DNA of 64,000 bases from Fulvivirga marina (GTDB taxonomy: Bacteria > Bacteroidota > Bacteroidia > Cytophagales > Cyclobacteriaceae), in assembly GCF_016775155.1 (NCBI RefSeq), contig NZ_JAEUGD010000031.1:62001-126000 (forward strand). The letters run 5' to 3'. Below the pieces are notes generated by a model. The model did not search any database and was not told the origin of the DNA. It saw nothing but the letters and a program-made list of their open reading frames with translations. The position numbers and the translations under genes were made by a program. Position 1 is the first letter of the stretch, and each line of letters begins with the position of its first letter. Positions 28,012-36,381 of this stretch are shown piece by piece.

Positions 28012-29012
28012 AGGGATAACAGGGATATGGTATGATTCACTCCTTGATAGTGATTGTAGATCAATACTTTTGTTAAGCCACTGGTATTATTTCCAGAAAT
28101 TAGGATCTTGGGAAAAATACATTGCTTACGAAGCATTTCAGACCCCACGTTAAAGGCATATGCAGAAGCAGTAAAATATTCCCCTGTTACTTCTTTGAAA
28201 TTTATCACAGGTATATCTGGGGTAAACATCTGTATTATCTCTTTATAATATGGATCTCCCAACCCTTCTCCTATACCAAGTATCAATGCATCCACTTCAT
28301 TGGTATCAACGTTATTGCGCCTTAAAAAGCTTTTTACTCTTTCAGTGATCTGTTGCGTAGTTATATAATTGACGGTATCTAAACCTTCAATACAAACAGC
28401 ACCATCTATTTTAGTATTTGAAATCATAAAAAAACACGCTCCCTCACCCAATAGAGTGTTTCCACCACAATTCATGTGGGTCAGGATATTATGTACCTCC
28501 GATGTCATTTCATCCGTACCACCAAGTAGTACATGGTCAGCACCTTCATAAATGCGCATCATGGCATCGGCAAGAGCGTTTTCAAAAGAATGTCCTCTAT
28601 TTACATAGGTGAAATTATCTTCGGAACATTGCAGCATTAATGCCAACTGACCAGCGATTGTATTGTGAGTGGATTGAATAAAAGCAGTAGGAGATAACAG
28701 TCCCTCCTCCTCATTAATTATTTCCCTTAGAAATTTTTCCGTATCCTTTATACACCCCAGACCAGTGCCCACAACTATTGCATCCGGTTGTCCTATATCT
28801 GCTTCAGCAAGCACCTTGTTTCCGGTTGCTACACTCATTTTTATAATCCTACTCATGCGTCGTGCCAACTTCGGATCAATTACACTTTTATAGTCAGGCT
28901 CTATCGCTAGTTGATAGGGAAGATCTGATGATTGCCAGACATCCAGGTACTTTTCCGAATCAAAAGTATTCTGCGGCGTAATAGCTGACGATGCTGTGAT
29001 GTATACCTTCAT
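28008..29012 (-). CDS. Ketosynthase-like protein without catalytic residues (chain-length-factor type)
   Basis: The 334-residue thiolase-fold protein resembles FabF-type ketosynthases (GGTDEMTSEV, GEGACFFMIS, NTSGLTKVLIYN). It lacks the active-site triad: the Cys site reads VNRGHS near residue 131, the first His site reads ILGIGEGLGD, and the second His is replaced by Glu in VTGEYFT. It directly follows the intact ketosynthase of 29012-30208 with a TAATG overlap. The arrangement is that of a KS-alpha/KS-beta pair, as in ApeO/ApeC and aromatic polyketide synthases. Its likely role is to form a heterodimer and set chain length. Confidence 0.8.
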   Translation of the reverse strand: MKVYITASSAITPQNTFDSEKYLDVWQSSDLPYQLAIEPDYKSVIDPKLARRMSRIIKMSVATGNKVLAEADIGQPDAIVVGTGLGCIKDTEKFLREIINEEEGLLSPTAFIQSTHNTIAGQLALMLQCSEDNFTYVNRGHSFENALADAMMRIYEGADHVLLGGTDEMTSEVHNILTHMNCGGNTLLGEGACFFMISNTKIDGAVCIEGLDTVNYITTQQITERVKSFLRRNNVDTNEVDALILGIGEGLGDPYYKEIIQMFTPDIPVINFKEVTGEYFTASAYAFNVGSEMLRKQCIFPKILISGNNTSGLTKVLIYNHYQGVNHTISLLSL

Positions 29013-30208
29013 TATGAAATGTCTGCAAAAATAAGCGATGAACAGTTGCCTCCAAACCCAAACGAGTTAGAAAGCACATGTTGTACTTTCATAGGAGTCA
29101 AGGAAGTCACTGGCGATTTGATCACCTCCATTGACCTGGAAAAATTCAGGTTGGGGAATATCATTTGGTGTTGAATGGCCAATATGGAAAATACAGCTTC
29201 AATAGCTCCTGCTGCACCCAACGTGTGACCGGTATAAGCCTTGGTTGAACTATATGAAGGAACCTCTGCCCCAAAGACCTCTTTTATCGCACGGCTCTCT
29301 GATAGATCATTATTAGCTGTGCCTGTACCATGCGCATTTATATAGTCAATCTTTTCTGGAGGCACACCTGATATGCTCAGCGCCTTTTTCATTGCCATTA
29401 AAGCTCCTTTTCCCTCTGGTGAGGAAGCTGTCTGATGGTAGGTGTCATTGGCATTGCCATACCCTACAAGTTCAGCCAGAGCAGTACCTTTTCTTTTATT
29501 CAGTGATTGCTCTGATTCCAAAACAAGAAACGCCGCTCCTTCACCAAGGTTAAGGCCTTGACGCTCCTCATCAAACGGCTTGCAGTAAGCTTGATCAAGT
29601 ATTTTTAGAGAATTAAATCCATTCAGTGTAAACAGAGAAAGAGCATCCGTACCTCCAGCAATTACACAATCTGCCATGCCTGATTTTATCACTCTCCCAG
29701 CATTCATAATTGCATTGGCTGAAGATGAACAAGCCGTACTTATAGTTTGCAATATCCCCTTCAGACCTAGTTTATTAGCAACTTTCATTGTGGAATAACC
29801 ACAATCATGCCCTTGAAATGAAGGTATGTAATCCACTTCTTTCTCCCTCAGCACATCCTGGTAGGCCCACTCTGAAATATCCATTCCTCCAACACTCGTT
29901 CCATTGATAAGTGCAGTATTATCCAAAATTTTGGGTGTTAAACCAGCCGTCTCCACTGCTTCTTGGGCTGCTAATATAGCTAGCAAAGTTGTACGTGATG
30001 TGATCAAACCTTGTAAGCCAACCAGCTCGGCCAGTTCAGCGTTCGAGACCTTCAGTTCCCCCACAGGCATATCCTGATGAATAGTGCCTAGAAGTGAAGG
30101 ATTACTTATGCCACTCTCGGAAGATCTCAGAGCAGTAAAATTACTATCTGCACCTATCCCCAAGGACGAAACTATACCGTATCCACTGACATAGACCTTT
30201 GGCTGCAC
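29012..30208 (-). CDS. Beta-ketoacyl-ACP synthase (FabF-like, catalytically intact)
   Basis: This condensing enzyme elongates the polyene on ACP. From the GTG at 30208 it has 398 residues with Cys160 in STACSSSAN, His293 in NAHGTGT and His328 in YTGHTLGAAG, so the catalytic triad is complete. A TTG at 30232 would overlap the ACP gene by 20 bases. The GTG, four bases after the ACP stop, is preferred because it matches the usual N terminus (KVYVSGYGIVSSLG). It is coupled to the degenerate partner downstream and probably forms the KS-alpha half of the pair. Confidence 0.87.
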   Translation of the reverse strand: MQPKVYVSGYGIVSSLGIGADSNFTALRSSESGISNPSLLGTIHQDMPVGELKVSNAELAELVGLQGLITSRTTLLAILAAQEAVETAGLTPKILDNTALINGTSVGGMDISEWAYQDVLREKEVDYIPSFQGHDCGYSTMKVANKLGLKGILQTISTACSSSANAIMNAGRVIKSGMADCVIAGGTDALSLFTLNGFNSLKILDQAYCKPFDEERQGLNLGEGAAFLVLESEQSLNKRKGTALAELVGYGNANDTYHQTASSPEGKGALMAMKKALSISGVPPEKIDYINAHGTGTANNDLSESRAIKEVFGAEVPSYSSTKAYTGHTLGAAGAIEAVFSILAIQHQMIFPNLNFSRSMEVIKSPVTSLTPMKVQHVLSNSFGFGGNCSSLIFADIS

Positions 30209-30212
30209 GTCA

Positions 30213-30467
30213 CTACTTTTTATTCCTTTCAATAAAAGCTGCTATTGTATTTATAGATTGAAAAATCTCCCTTCCCTCTTCAGGGTTTTCAATTTTCAAT
30301 CCATAGTTTTTCTCAAGCAACACAATCAATTCCAGAGCATCAATAGAATCGAGTCCCAGTCCACCTCCAAACAACGGTTCATCGTTGTCAATATCTGCTG
30401 CATTTACATCTTCCAAATTCAACGCTTCTATTATAGCTGCCTTCAGATTATCTTTAAGTTCTTCCAT
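30213..30467 (-). CDS. Acyl carrier protein (second)
   Basis: The 84-residue acidic helical protein has the phosphopantetheine site GLGLDSIDALEL, with Ser41 as attachment point. It carries the growing acyl chain for the adjacent ketosynthases. It is distinct from the ACP at 34075. No phosphopantetheinyl transferase is seen in the window, so modification depends on a gene elsewhere. It lies four bases upstream of a ketosynthase gene. Confidence 0.9.
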   Translation of the reverse strand: MEELKDNLKAAIIEALNLEDVNAADIDNDEPLFGGGLGLDSIDALELIVLLEKNYGLKIENPEEGREIFQSINTIAAFIERNKK

Positions 30468-30471
30468 TTAA

Positions 30472-31092
30472 TTAGAATATAATTTGATTGAAATTTTTAT
30501 CAAAGTTTTGGGATAATGGGGTATCAGTATCATTTTGACTACTTACAAGATAAAGCTCCGCAACGTAATCATTATCAGAATAATCAACAAAACCAGTGAT
30601 ACAATATTGATAAAGTTCTACTTCAAAAAGGTGCTTCACATAAGTATGCATAAACTCTGCATCTAATTTTTCCATAAGAAAGCAGGTATTTTCTCCTGTA
30701 ATTTTATGACGGATACAAAGCTCTCCAAGCATGATATTAGGCAGGGTATAGACAAAGACTGCAGGGCTCGGAAAGTAATTATTTTTATCAGCGATTGAGT
30801 CATAATGCCTCTTATCTGAGCTTAGTGACGAAGACTTATTTCCCAAAACAATTGCCACCTTTTCCCCATCCCAATGATCAATATGGCTGGTAAGTAGCTC
30901 AGTTCCTAAAAATGCAAGCTGACACAGCTCGTCCATTTTAAAGAACTTGGGATATTGCACTGTTAAATACCTGTATAATTCCTTTCCAAAAAGGTTAAAT
31001 GTCAGGTTTTCCTTATTATTCAAAACAAGCTCGCCATGAGCGTATGCTGAGATTGGGGTAATTCTGCTATGAGCTTGTATATGAAGTTTCAT
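30472..31092 (-). CDS. Half-size ketosynthase-like protein
   Basis: The 206-residue protein looks like an N-terminal half of a ketosynthase. The stretches KVAIVLGNKSSSL, SPAVFVYTLPNIMLGELCIRH and an ENTCFL site resemble the region up to and around the ketosynthase active-site Cys. The second half, including the active-site His motifs, is absent, and the usual STACSSG nucleophile context is not there. The stop is clean and both neighbours are intact, so this seems to be a genuine short protein rather than a frameshift. It probably acts as a structural or accessory partner. Confidence 0.6.
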   Translation of the reverse strand: MKLHIQAHSRITPISAYAHGELVLNNKENLTFNLFGKELYRYLTVQYPKFFKMDELCQLAFLGTELLTSHIDHWDGEKVAIVLGNKSSSLSSDKRHYDSIADKNNYFPSPAVFVYTLPNIMLGELCIRHKITGENTCFLMEKLDAEFMHTYVKHLFEVELYQYCITGFVDYSDNDYVAELYLVSSQNDTDTPLSQNFDKNFNQIIF

Positions 31093-31102
31093 CTAATATT
31101 CA

Positions 31103-32251
31103 CTAAACATTTTTATAAACTACTGCTGCATTACACCCTCCGAAACCAGAGGTGGTTTTTAGGGCATACTCACATGCACTAATAGTTTTTATTGACCTTA
31201 CTATATTGAGGGGCTTTGTAGTACCCATGTTTTGAAACCTTATTGAAGGGATGAGTTCTCCAGCCTTCATCTGCTTTATGGTTATGATTGACTCAATTAC
31301 TCCAGCAGCACCTAAAGTATGTCCAAAATAACCTTTTAAACTATTCAAAGGTGTACTACCTAAACCTATAGCATCAAAAGCAATGGCTTCCATTTCATCA
31401 TTAAACATGGTTGCCGTACCATGTGCATTAATGTAAGCGAGGTCTTCAACTGATATCCCGGCATGCTGTAGTGCTCGTTTCACTACCAGCTTCAAACCCT
31501 CCCCGGTTCTTGAGGGGCCTGAAATATGGTTGGCATCATTGGACTGCGATCCTGATAAAACCCTGACGAGCTCCCTTGGATTTTTAGCAAGAGATTTATT
31601 CCGGGTTATAATCATTGTTCCACACCCCTCTCCCAAAGAAACCCCCTTTCTATCAGCATCATATGGTCTGCATGGTTCATCACTTATAGCTTTGAGGCAT
31701 TGAAAGCCACTGACCACGAATTCACTCAAGATATCGCCCCCGGTAACAATAGCATGATCATACAGACCTACCTCAATCAACCTTTTGGCAGTTAACACTG
31801 CCGAAAGCCCTGAAATACATGCATTTGAAACGACAACTGGTGGATGTAGCAGGTCAAAATGTGCCGCGATGGCATTAGCCATTACCTCCATCTCTATGCG
31901 CTTCTTACTAATTGTTCCTTTATAATCCTTTGCCAATAGATCTATATTACCTTTTGTAGAGGACAGTACCAGTAATGTTCGTTGTTTATTAAGGCCAGAA
32001 GTGTGACTCAATGCATCGGAAATGGAGTGAATGAACAGTTGTTCAAGAAATGTGTAACTACTCTCCGAAGAACCACTCAATGCCTTCTTGAGATCTTGCT
32101 TGAGAACCGCTCCATAAAATGGCTCGGGGTAATAAACACTGCTATGGATTTTATCAATACCAGAAACACCCTTTCGACATGCAGCATGATTTGATGCTGT
32201 ATCTAAACCCAAGGGGCTGGTTATATTATCCGCAACTGAATATATTTCCAT
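31103..32251 (-). CDS. Beta-ketoacyl-ACP synthase (FabF-like, catalytically intact)
   Basis: From the ATG at 32251 the protein has 382 residues (MEIYSVADNITSPLG). The catalytic residues are Cys145 (VSNACISGLS), His267 (NAHGTATMFND) and His301 (YFGHTLGAAG). An extended frame to 32290 overlaps the thioesterase gene, so the ATG two bases after that stop is preferred. It elongates acyl-ACP in the polyene pathway. It is one of three intact condensing enzymes in the operon, and substrate division between them is unknown. Confidence 0.86.
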   Translation of the reverse strand: MEIYSVADNITSPLGLDTASNHAACRKGVSGIDKIHSSVYYPEPFYGAVLKQDLKKALSGSSESSYTFLEQLFIHSISDALSHTSGLNKQRTLLVLSSTKGNIDLLAKDYKGTISKKRIEMEVMANAIAAHFDLLHPPVVVSNACISGLSAVLTAKRLIEVGLYDHAIVTGGDILSEFVVSGFQCLKAISDEPCRPYDADRKGVSLGEGCGTMIITRNKSLAKNPRELVRVLSGSQSNDANHISGPSRTGEGLKLVVKRALQHAGISVEDLAYINAHGTATMFNDEMEAIAFDAIGLGSTPLNSLKGYFGHTLGAAGVIESIITIKQMKAGELIPSIRFQNMGTTKPLNIVRSIKTISACEYALKTTSGFGGCNAAVVYKNV

Positions 32252-32253
32252 AG

Positions 32254-32679
32254 TTACTTCACGCCTTGTACGTCCCAATGCTCCTTCCAATTCTGAAAGA
32301 AATCAGGAACAGTAAGGTGCAACTCATGCTGTTTAGTTAAAAAAACCTGCTCTGACCTTCCTGTAGCATAGACCTCATTACTGTCTGCATGATAAAGTCT
32401 ATACTCGAAAATAATCTTTGCTGCCGGTGAATCTATAAAGGTTGTCTCAAGCATTACCGGATCGTTGTATTTTACCGGTTTTTTGTAGTTACAATCTATT
32501 TTCACAATAGGTATCAGAAAACCATGATCATCATACACATCCAAATAACCCAGATTGTAGGCTCTCCCGAAGCTTTCACGGCCATCTTCAAAATACTTTA
32601 TGTAATGACCATGCCAGAGGATACCCATACTATCTATCTCATTAAATCTTACTCTTATTTGAGTTATATCCTTTAGCAT
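32254..32679 (-). CDS. 4HBT-family hot-dog acyl thioesterase
   Basis: The 141-residue protein has the YbgC/4-hydroxybenzoyl-CoA thioesterase motif near the N terminus (RFNEIDSMGILWHGHYIKYFEDGRESFG), with the catalytic Asp in NEIDSMG. It would release acyl chains or clear mischarged ACP; in ape loci the matching protein is ApeK. Its ATG overlaps the stop of the preceding dehydratase (TAATG), so translation is coupled. Confidence 0.82.
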   Translation of the reverse strand: MLKDITQIRVRFNEIDSMGILWHGHYIKYFEDGRESFGRAYNLGYLDVYDDHGFLIPIVKIDCNYKKPVKYNDPVMLETTFIDSPAAKIIFEYRLYHADSNEVYATGRSEQVFLTKQHELHLTVPDFFQNWKEHWDVQGVK

Positions 32680-33122
32680 TAATCCTGATCTTCTTCCGGT
32701 TTAATAAAAATTCTCAGCTCGCATTCAGCTATGGTATTTTCACTTTCATCATAAACACGCGCCATAGCTATTTGCATGTTCATCACTTCATTCACAATCT
32801 CCACTGAGGTATTGATGTTATCCCCTACCAATGGCAGTTTGTGGATTTTTAGTCCTTTAACAGAAGCTATAAAACCTACCGGCGCTTCTTTCCGAGATAA
32901 ATGGGCCTGAATGCCCGCAAATAATGCTGCTGTTTGAGCCATGTTCTCAACGAGTCCCGCTTCCTGCAATTGCCCCTCATTAACCAGCAAATTATCATTG
33001 GATACCTTTAACCCAGAGACCACAGACTTTTCGCCATGGCTGTGAAGTGAAGAAACCATTACAAAAGGGTGTCGCTGAGGTATATACTTTAATAACTCGT
33101 TTCCTTCTTCCAGTACAGTCAT
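32679..33122 (-). CDS. FabZ-like hot-dog dehydratase (ApeP type)
   Basis: The 147-residue protein resembles FabZ: YIPQRHPFVMV with His18 near the N terminus, and the helix motif GLVENMAQTAAL with Glu59. It lacks the PVxPGV stretch seen in the second dehydratase of this operon, so the two are different subtypes, as with ApeI and ApeP. It likely dehydrates 3-hydroxyacyl-ACP, perhaps at another chain length or as a heterodimer partner. It overlaps the thioesterase start by one base. Confidence 0.8.
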   Translation of the reverse strand: MTVLEEGNELLKYIPQRHPFVMVSSLHSHGEKSVVSGLKVSNDNLLVNEGQLQEAGLVENMAQTAALFAGIQAHLSRKEAPVGFIASVKGLKIHKLPLVGDNINTSVEIVNEVMNMQIAMARVYDESENTIAECELRIFIKPEEDQD

Positions 33123-33190
33123 ATTTTTAAATCTTAACCAAGCCTAACACATATCAGGCCCTTGAATTAGAAGTTTACTGAACTCTTCAA

Positions 33191-34075
33191 TTATTCAACC
33201 TCAGCTCCTTTTACATCTTCACTCCAAAAGTCGTAATAGTTAAACCACTGCATAGGAGACTGCTTTAATTTCCCTTCCAAATGTGTCACATACTGCTCCA
33301 GTAACTCCTCAGCACTGGAGTTTGCCTGACGAATTGGGGTAGCAGAAAGGTGATATGTTTTACCTTTACCACGCACGGCATAAGCAAACGAGAAAGGCAC
33401 CTTAAGCTTTGTTGCAATGGTAAAGGGCCCCAACGGGAAAAAGGCATTTTTCCCCATGAATTCCTTTTGGGCTACTCTACCGCCAGAGGTGAACCTATCC
33501 CCGTGCATGCAAATAACCTCTTTATTTTTTAAAGCTGCATTGATCTTGAAGATATGTGACAGGTCGTTTTTAATAGCGATAATGTTCACATTCCTATCTT
33601 TCATTACCTGGTCTAGAAAGTTCTTTATCTTCTCATGCTCGGCCTCATAAATCAAGATATTGGTTTTAAGCTTGATCTTATCCAGTAAAAACCCTGCTAT
33701 TTCCCAGTTTCCGAGATGCGCACTAATCACCACACCCCCAGTTTCCTTCAATGTTCTGAGGTGCTCTACACCATCAAAAGTATAGTTGAACTCTTCTGAT
33801 TTACCAGAGCCAATGGCCACTTTATCGATCAGGGTCTGTCCAAAAATATAATAGCTCTTATAAACGGACAAAGATGCCTGTACTCTGGCGAGGCCAACTA
33901 TATCCCTAAAATAGCGATAAATAGCAGAAGTTGATCTCGGAGCAAAGATAACATAGTAACATGCCACTATTCTTAAAAGAACATATGCTGCACCTACTCC
34001 CGACTTTTTAAGAATATAAATGAAAATTTGATAACCCAGAAGGCCACCACGTGTTTTGCCCTTCCAAGACGACAT
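33191..34075 (-). CDS. LpxL/HtrB-type acyltransferase
   Basis: The 294-residue protein of the lipid A acyltransferase family has an N-terminal hydrophobic segment (about 30-45) and the catalytic HLGNWE motif with His120. Later blocks are MHGDRFTSGGRVAQKEFMG and MQWFNYYDFW. These enzymes move an acyl chain from ACP to a lipid acceptor at the inner membrane. In this operon it probably acylates the pigment or its glycolipid anchor. It could also act on lipid A itself. It overlaps the upstream ACP stop by one base. Confidence 0.85.
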   Translation of the reverse strand: MSSWKGKTRGGLLGYQIFIYILKKSGVGAAYVLLRIVACYYVIFAPRSTSAIYRYFRDIVGLARVQASLSVYKSYYIFGQTLIDKVAIGSGKSEEFNYTFDGVEHLRTLKETGGVVISAHLGNWEIAGFLLDKIKLKTNILIYEAEHEKIKNFLDQVMKDRNVNIIAIKNDLSHIFKINAALKNKEVICMHGDRFTSGGRVAQKEFMGKNAFFPLGPFTIATKLKVPFSFAYAVRGKGKTYHLSATPIRQANSSAEELLEQYVTHLEGKLKQSPMQWFNYYDFWSEDVKGAEVE

Positions 34076-34323
34076 TACACTGCCTCGGCTTTCTGAATTA
34101 CGTATTCGTAGAAATCCTGAAAAGTATTAATACCAACAAAATCCTCCGGATTTACCTTAAAACCAAAGTTACTTTCAATCTCCACCACAAGATCAACATA
34201 GTCAAGACTATCGAGGTCCAGTGTCTCTTTCAAATTGGCTTCAGGCTCGATTACCTCAGGTTCAACTTCAAACTCATCCACCAGGAATCCATTTATTTTC
34301 TCAATGATCTCGTCTCTATTCAT
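34075..34323 (-). CDS. Acyl carrier protein (first)
   Basis: The 82-residue acidic helical protein has the attachment motif LDLDSLDYVDL with Ser39. It lies between a ketosynthase and the LpxL-type acyltransferase, with a TAATG overlap into the latter. It may serve the condensing enzymes or donate the finished chain to the acyltransferase. It is one of two ACPs in the operon, as in proteobacterial ape loci (ApeE, ApeF). Confidence 0.9.
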   Translation of the reverse strand: MNRDEIIEKINGFLVDEFEVEPEVIEPEANLKETLDLDSLDYVDLVVEIESNFGFKVNPEDFVGINTFQDFYEYVIQKAEAV

Positions 34324-34341
34324 CTCCGTTTTGTAAAATAT

Positions 34342-35562
34342 TTAGTCAAATTTTTTGATGACCAGGCTTGAATTTGTACCCCCAAACCCGAAAGAATTCG
34401 ACAAAAATAAATCAAAATCCTTTTCTACAACATCAAAAGCAAAGTTTAAATCTTTTAGTTCATCCTCAGGATCCTCAAGATTGATGTTTGGAGCAATAAA
34501 ACCATTTTGCATCATGAGCAAAGAGTACACAATTTCACTGGCCCCAGCCATCCACATTTCATGACCTGTCATAGACTTCGTTGAGCTGAGATAGGGCTGC
34601 TTCTCTCCAAAAACTTTCAGTATTGCTTTTCCTTCATTTAGGTCACCTGCCAAGGTAGATGTAGCATGGGCATTTATATATGCAATTTCAGCTGCCCTTA
34701 CTTTAGCCTGTTCTAGGGCCATCTCAAGCGAACGAGCCGGGCCATCTATATTAGGGTGAGAAATATGATCTCCGTTGGAAGAAAACCCATACCCAATAAC
34801 CTCACCCAAAATGTTTGCTCCTCTTTTCTTCGCCGACTCAAGGCTTTCTATAATTATTGTGGCCGCACCTCCACTAGGCACCAATCCATCTCTTTTTTTA
34901 TCAAACGGCCTTGATGAAGCAGATGGATTTGCTTCCTGGATTGAAAAAGTACCTAACCCATCAAAACTACCCATGGAATGATAATTCACTTCCTGTGCTC
35001 CTCCGCATATTACTTTATCCTGCATGCCACTTTTCACCATCATATAGCCCAGCCCAATGGCATGAGAGCCACTGGCACATGCAGCACTGACAGTGAAATT
35101 TATCCCTTTCAATTTAAAAATGGTAGCCAGATTCATAGTCACCGTACTATTCATAGACTGGAAGATGGAACCACTACCAATTAAGGCTGTATCCTTTTTT
35201 ATTCGTAATGTATCGACTGCTTCTATACATGGTTTTGCTGAGCTGTCATTTCCGTAGATGATCCCTACGTTTTCATTTGCCAAATACTCTTCGTCCATAT
35301 TGGCAAGCTTCATAGCCTCTATAGTAGCCATGTAAGCATATTCTCCTTGCTCCGCAAGACCTATGCGTTGCCTGCGGTTAAGCATGGCCTTCAACACCGG
35401 TCTTTCCACAATACCTGTCAAAGAAGACCTGAACCCTAAATTTTTACGCTCGGAATCTAAACCTATACCCGACTTGCCATGATACAAAGAATCCTTAACC
35501 TCTTCGAGGTTTCTTCCTATACACGAATAAATACCTATACCGGTAATAACTACCCTGTTCAT
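34342..35562 (-). CDS. Beta-ketoacyl-ACP synthase (FabF-like, catalytically intact)
   Basis: The 406-residue condensing enzyme has Cys162 (VSAACASGSHA), His299 (NAHATST) and His334 (MTGHEMWMAG). The second motif is unusual (HATST for HGTGT, and GHEMWMAG for GHTLGAAG), setting it apart from the two other intact synthases. It sits in the first block of the operon with ketoreductase and ACP. It could be the starter-unit or chain-initiating synthase (ApeR-like). It should act on p-coumaroyl or a short acyl-ACP, which is inference. Confidence 0.86.
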   Translation of the reverse strand: MNRVVITGIGIYSCIGRNLEEVKDSLYHGKSGIGLDSERKNLGFRSSLTGIVERPVLKAMLNRRQRIGLAEQGEYAYMATIEAMKLANMDEEYLANENVGIIYGNDSSAKPCIEAVDTLRIKKDTALIGSGSIFQSMNSTVTMNLATIFKLKGINFTVSAACASGSHAIGLGYMMVKSGMQDKVICGGAQEVNYHSMGSFDGLGTFSIQEANPSASSRPFDKKRDGLVPSGGAATIIIESLESAKKRGANILGEVIGYGFSSNGDHISHPNIDGPARSLEMALEQAKVRAAEIAYINAHATSTLAGDLNEGKAILKVFGEKQPYLSSTKSMTGHEMWMAGASEIVYSLLMMQNGFIAPNINLEDPEDELKDLNFAFDVVEKDFDLFLSNSFGFGGTNSSLVIKKFD

Positions 35563-35577
35563 TTAAACTGAATCTGT

Positions 35578-36303
35578 TTAATACAGACCTCCATTAATTG
35601 AAATTGTTTCTCCTGTAATGTATGAGGAGGCATCTGATGCTAAAAAACCTACTACTTTGGCTACTTCCTCCGCTGTTCCAAACCGACGCATAGGAATTAT
35701 AGATTTGTATTCCTTCTCGTCGATACTCTCTGTCATCTCTGTCTTTATAAAGCCAGGTGCCACGGCATTTACAGTAATGTTTCTTCTGGCAACTTCCTGA
35801 GCCAGAGCCTTTGTTGCACCTATTACGGCTGCTTTTGCAGCCGAATAATTTGTCTGCCCCGGCAACCCCTTTAAGCCGGAAAGCGAAACTACATTGATGA
35901 TCCTTCCATTTTTGGCCTTGACCATGTCCTGCAACACGCTTTTAGTAACATTATAAAAACCTCCCAAGCTGACATCCACTACGTCATCCCACTCCTCATC
36001 TTTCATCCACATCATGAGGTTATCTTTCTTAATACCGGCATTATTAACCAGCACTTCAATTTTTTTTTCTACGTTGGTCTTTTTCCATTCTCCAAGCACC
36101 TGGTTAGTTTCTTCCCTGTTGGCCACATTAAAAGGTAAAAGCTCAGCTGCTTGCCCCTCCTGTTCCACTGCAGCTTTCACTTCTTCTGCGGCCGATTTGT
36201 TGGAGGCATAGTTTATTAAAATATTATAACCTTGCTTTGCTAGCTGAATGCAAATTGCTTTGCCAATACCACGGGAACCTCCCGTAACCAATGCATATTT
36301 CAT
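35578..36303 (-). CDS. 3-oxoacyl-ACP reductase (FabG-like)
   Basis: The 241-residue short-chain dehydrogenase has the cofactor motif GGSRGIG at 8-14, NNAG in the middle and the catalytic residues Ser140, Tyr153 and Lys157 (NYSAAK). It reduces the 3-oxo group of the acyl-ACP with NADPH before dehydration. It corresponds to ApeQ in aryl-polyene loci. The 78-base gap from the ammonia-lyase gene holds a seven-pair hairpin (36320-36342). Confidence 0.9.
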   Translation of the reverse strand: MKYALVTGGSRGIGKAICIQLAKQGYNILINYASNKSAAEEVKAAVEQEGQAAELLPFNVANREETNQVLGEWKKTNVEKKIEVLVNNAGIKKDNLMMWMKDEEWDDVVDVSLGGFYNVTKSVLQDMVKAKNGRIINVVSLSGLKGLPGQTNYSAAKAAVIGATKALAQEVARRNITVNAVAPGFIKTEMTESIDEKEYKSIIPMRRFGTAEEVAKVVGFLASDASSYITGETISINGGLY

Positions 36304-36319
36304 AGACGTGTTTAATTCT

Positions 36320-36342
36320 AAATCGTCTTTTTTAAACGATTT
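36320..36342 (-). promoter_or_regulatory. Hairpin between ammonia-lyase and ketoreductase genes
   Basis: AAATCGT (36320-36326) pairs perfectly with ACGATTT (36336-36342) around a nine-base A/T-rich loop, in the largest gap of the pigment operon. There is no T-tract after it on the minus strand. It may be an mRNA processing or attenuation element; nothing more can be said. Confidence 0.35.
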
Positions 36343-36381
36343 GCAATTTATTCATATAATTTTTCACTTCCAATAAATGTA

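Noticed and set aside
30472-31092. Pseudogene of a full ketosynthase
   Set aside because: The missing half is not found in any frame downstream, the stop is five bases before an intact ACP gene and spacing is operon-like; a genuine short protein is more likely.
34051-34371. 106-codon plus-strand open frame over the first ACP
   Set aside because: It is the complement of the ACP gene with its intact DSLD site; no support for a second protein.
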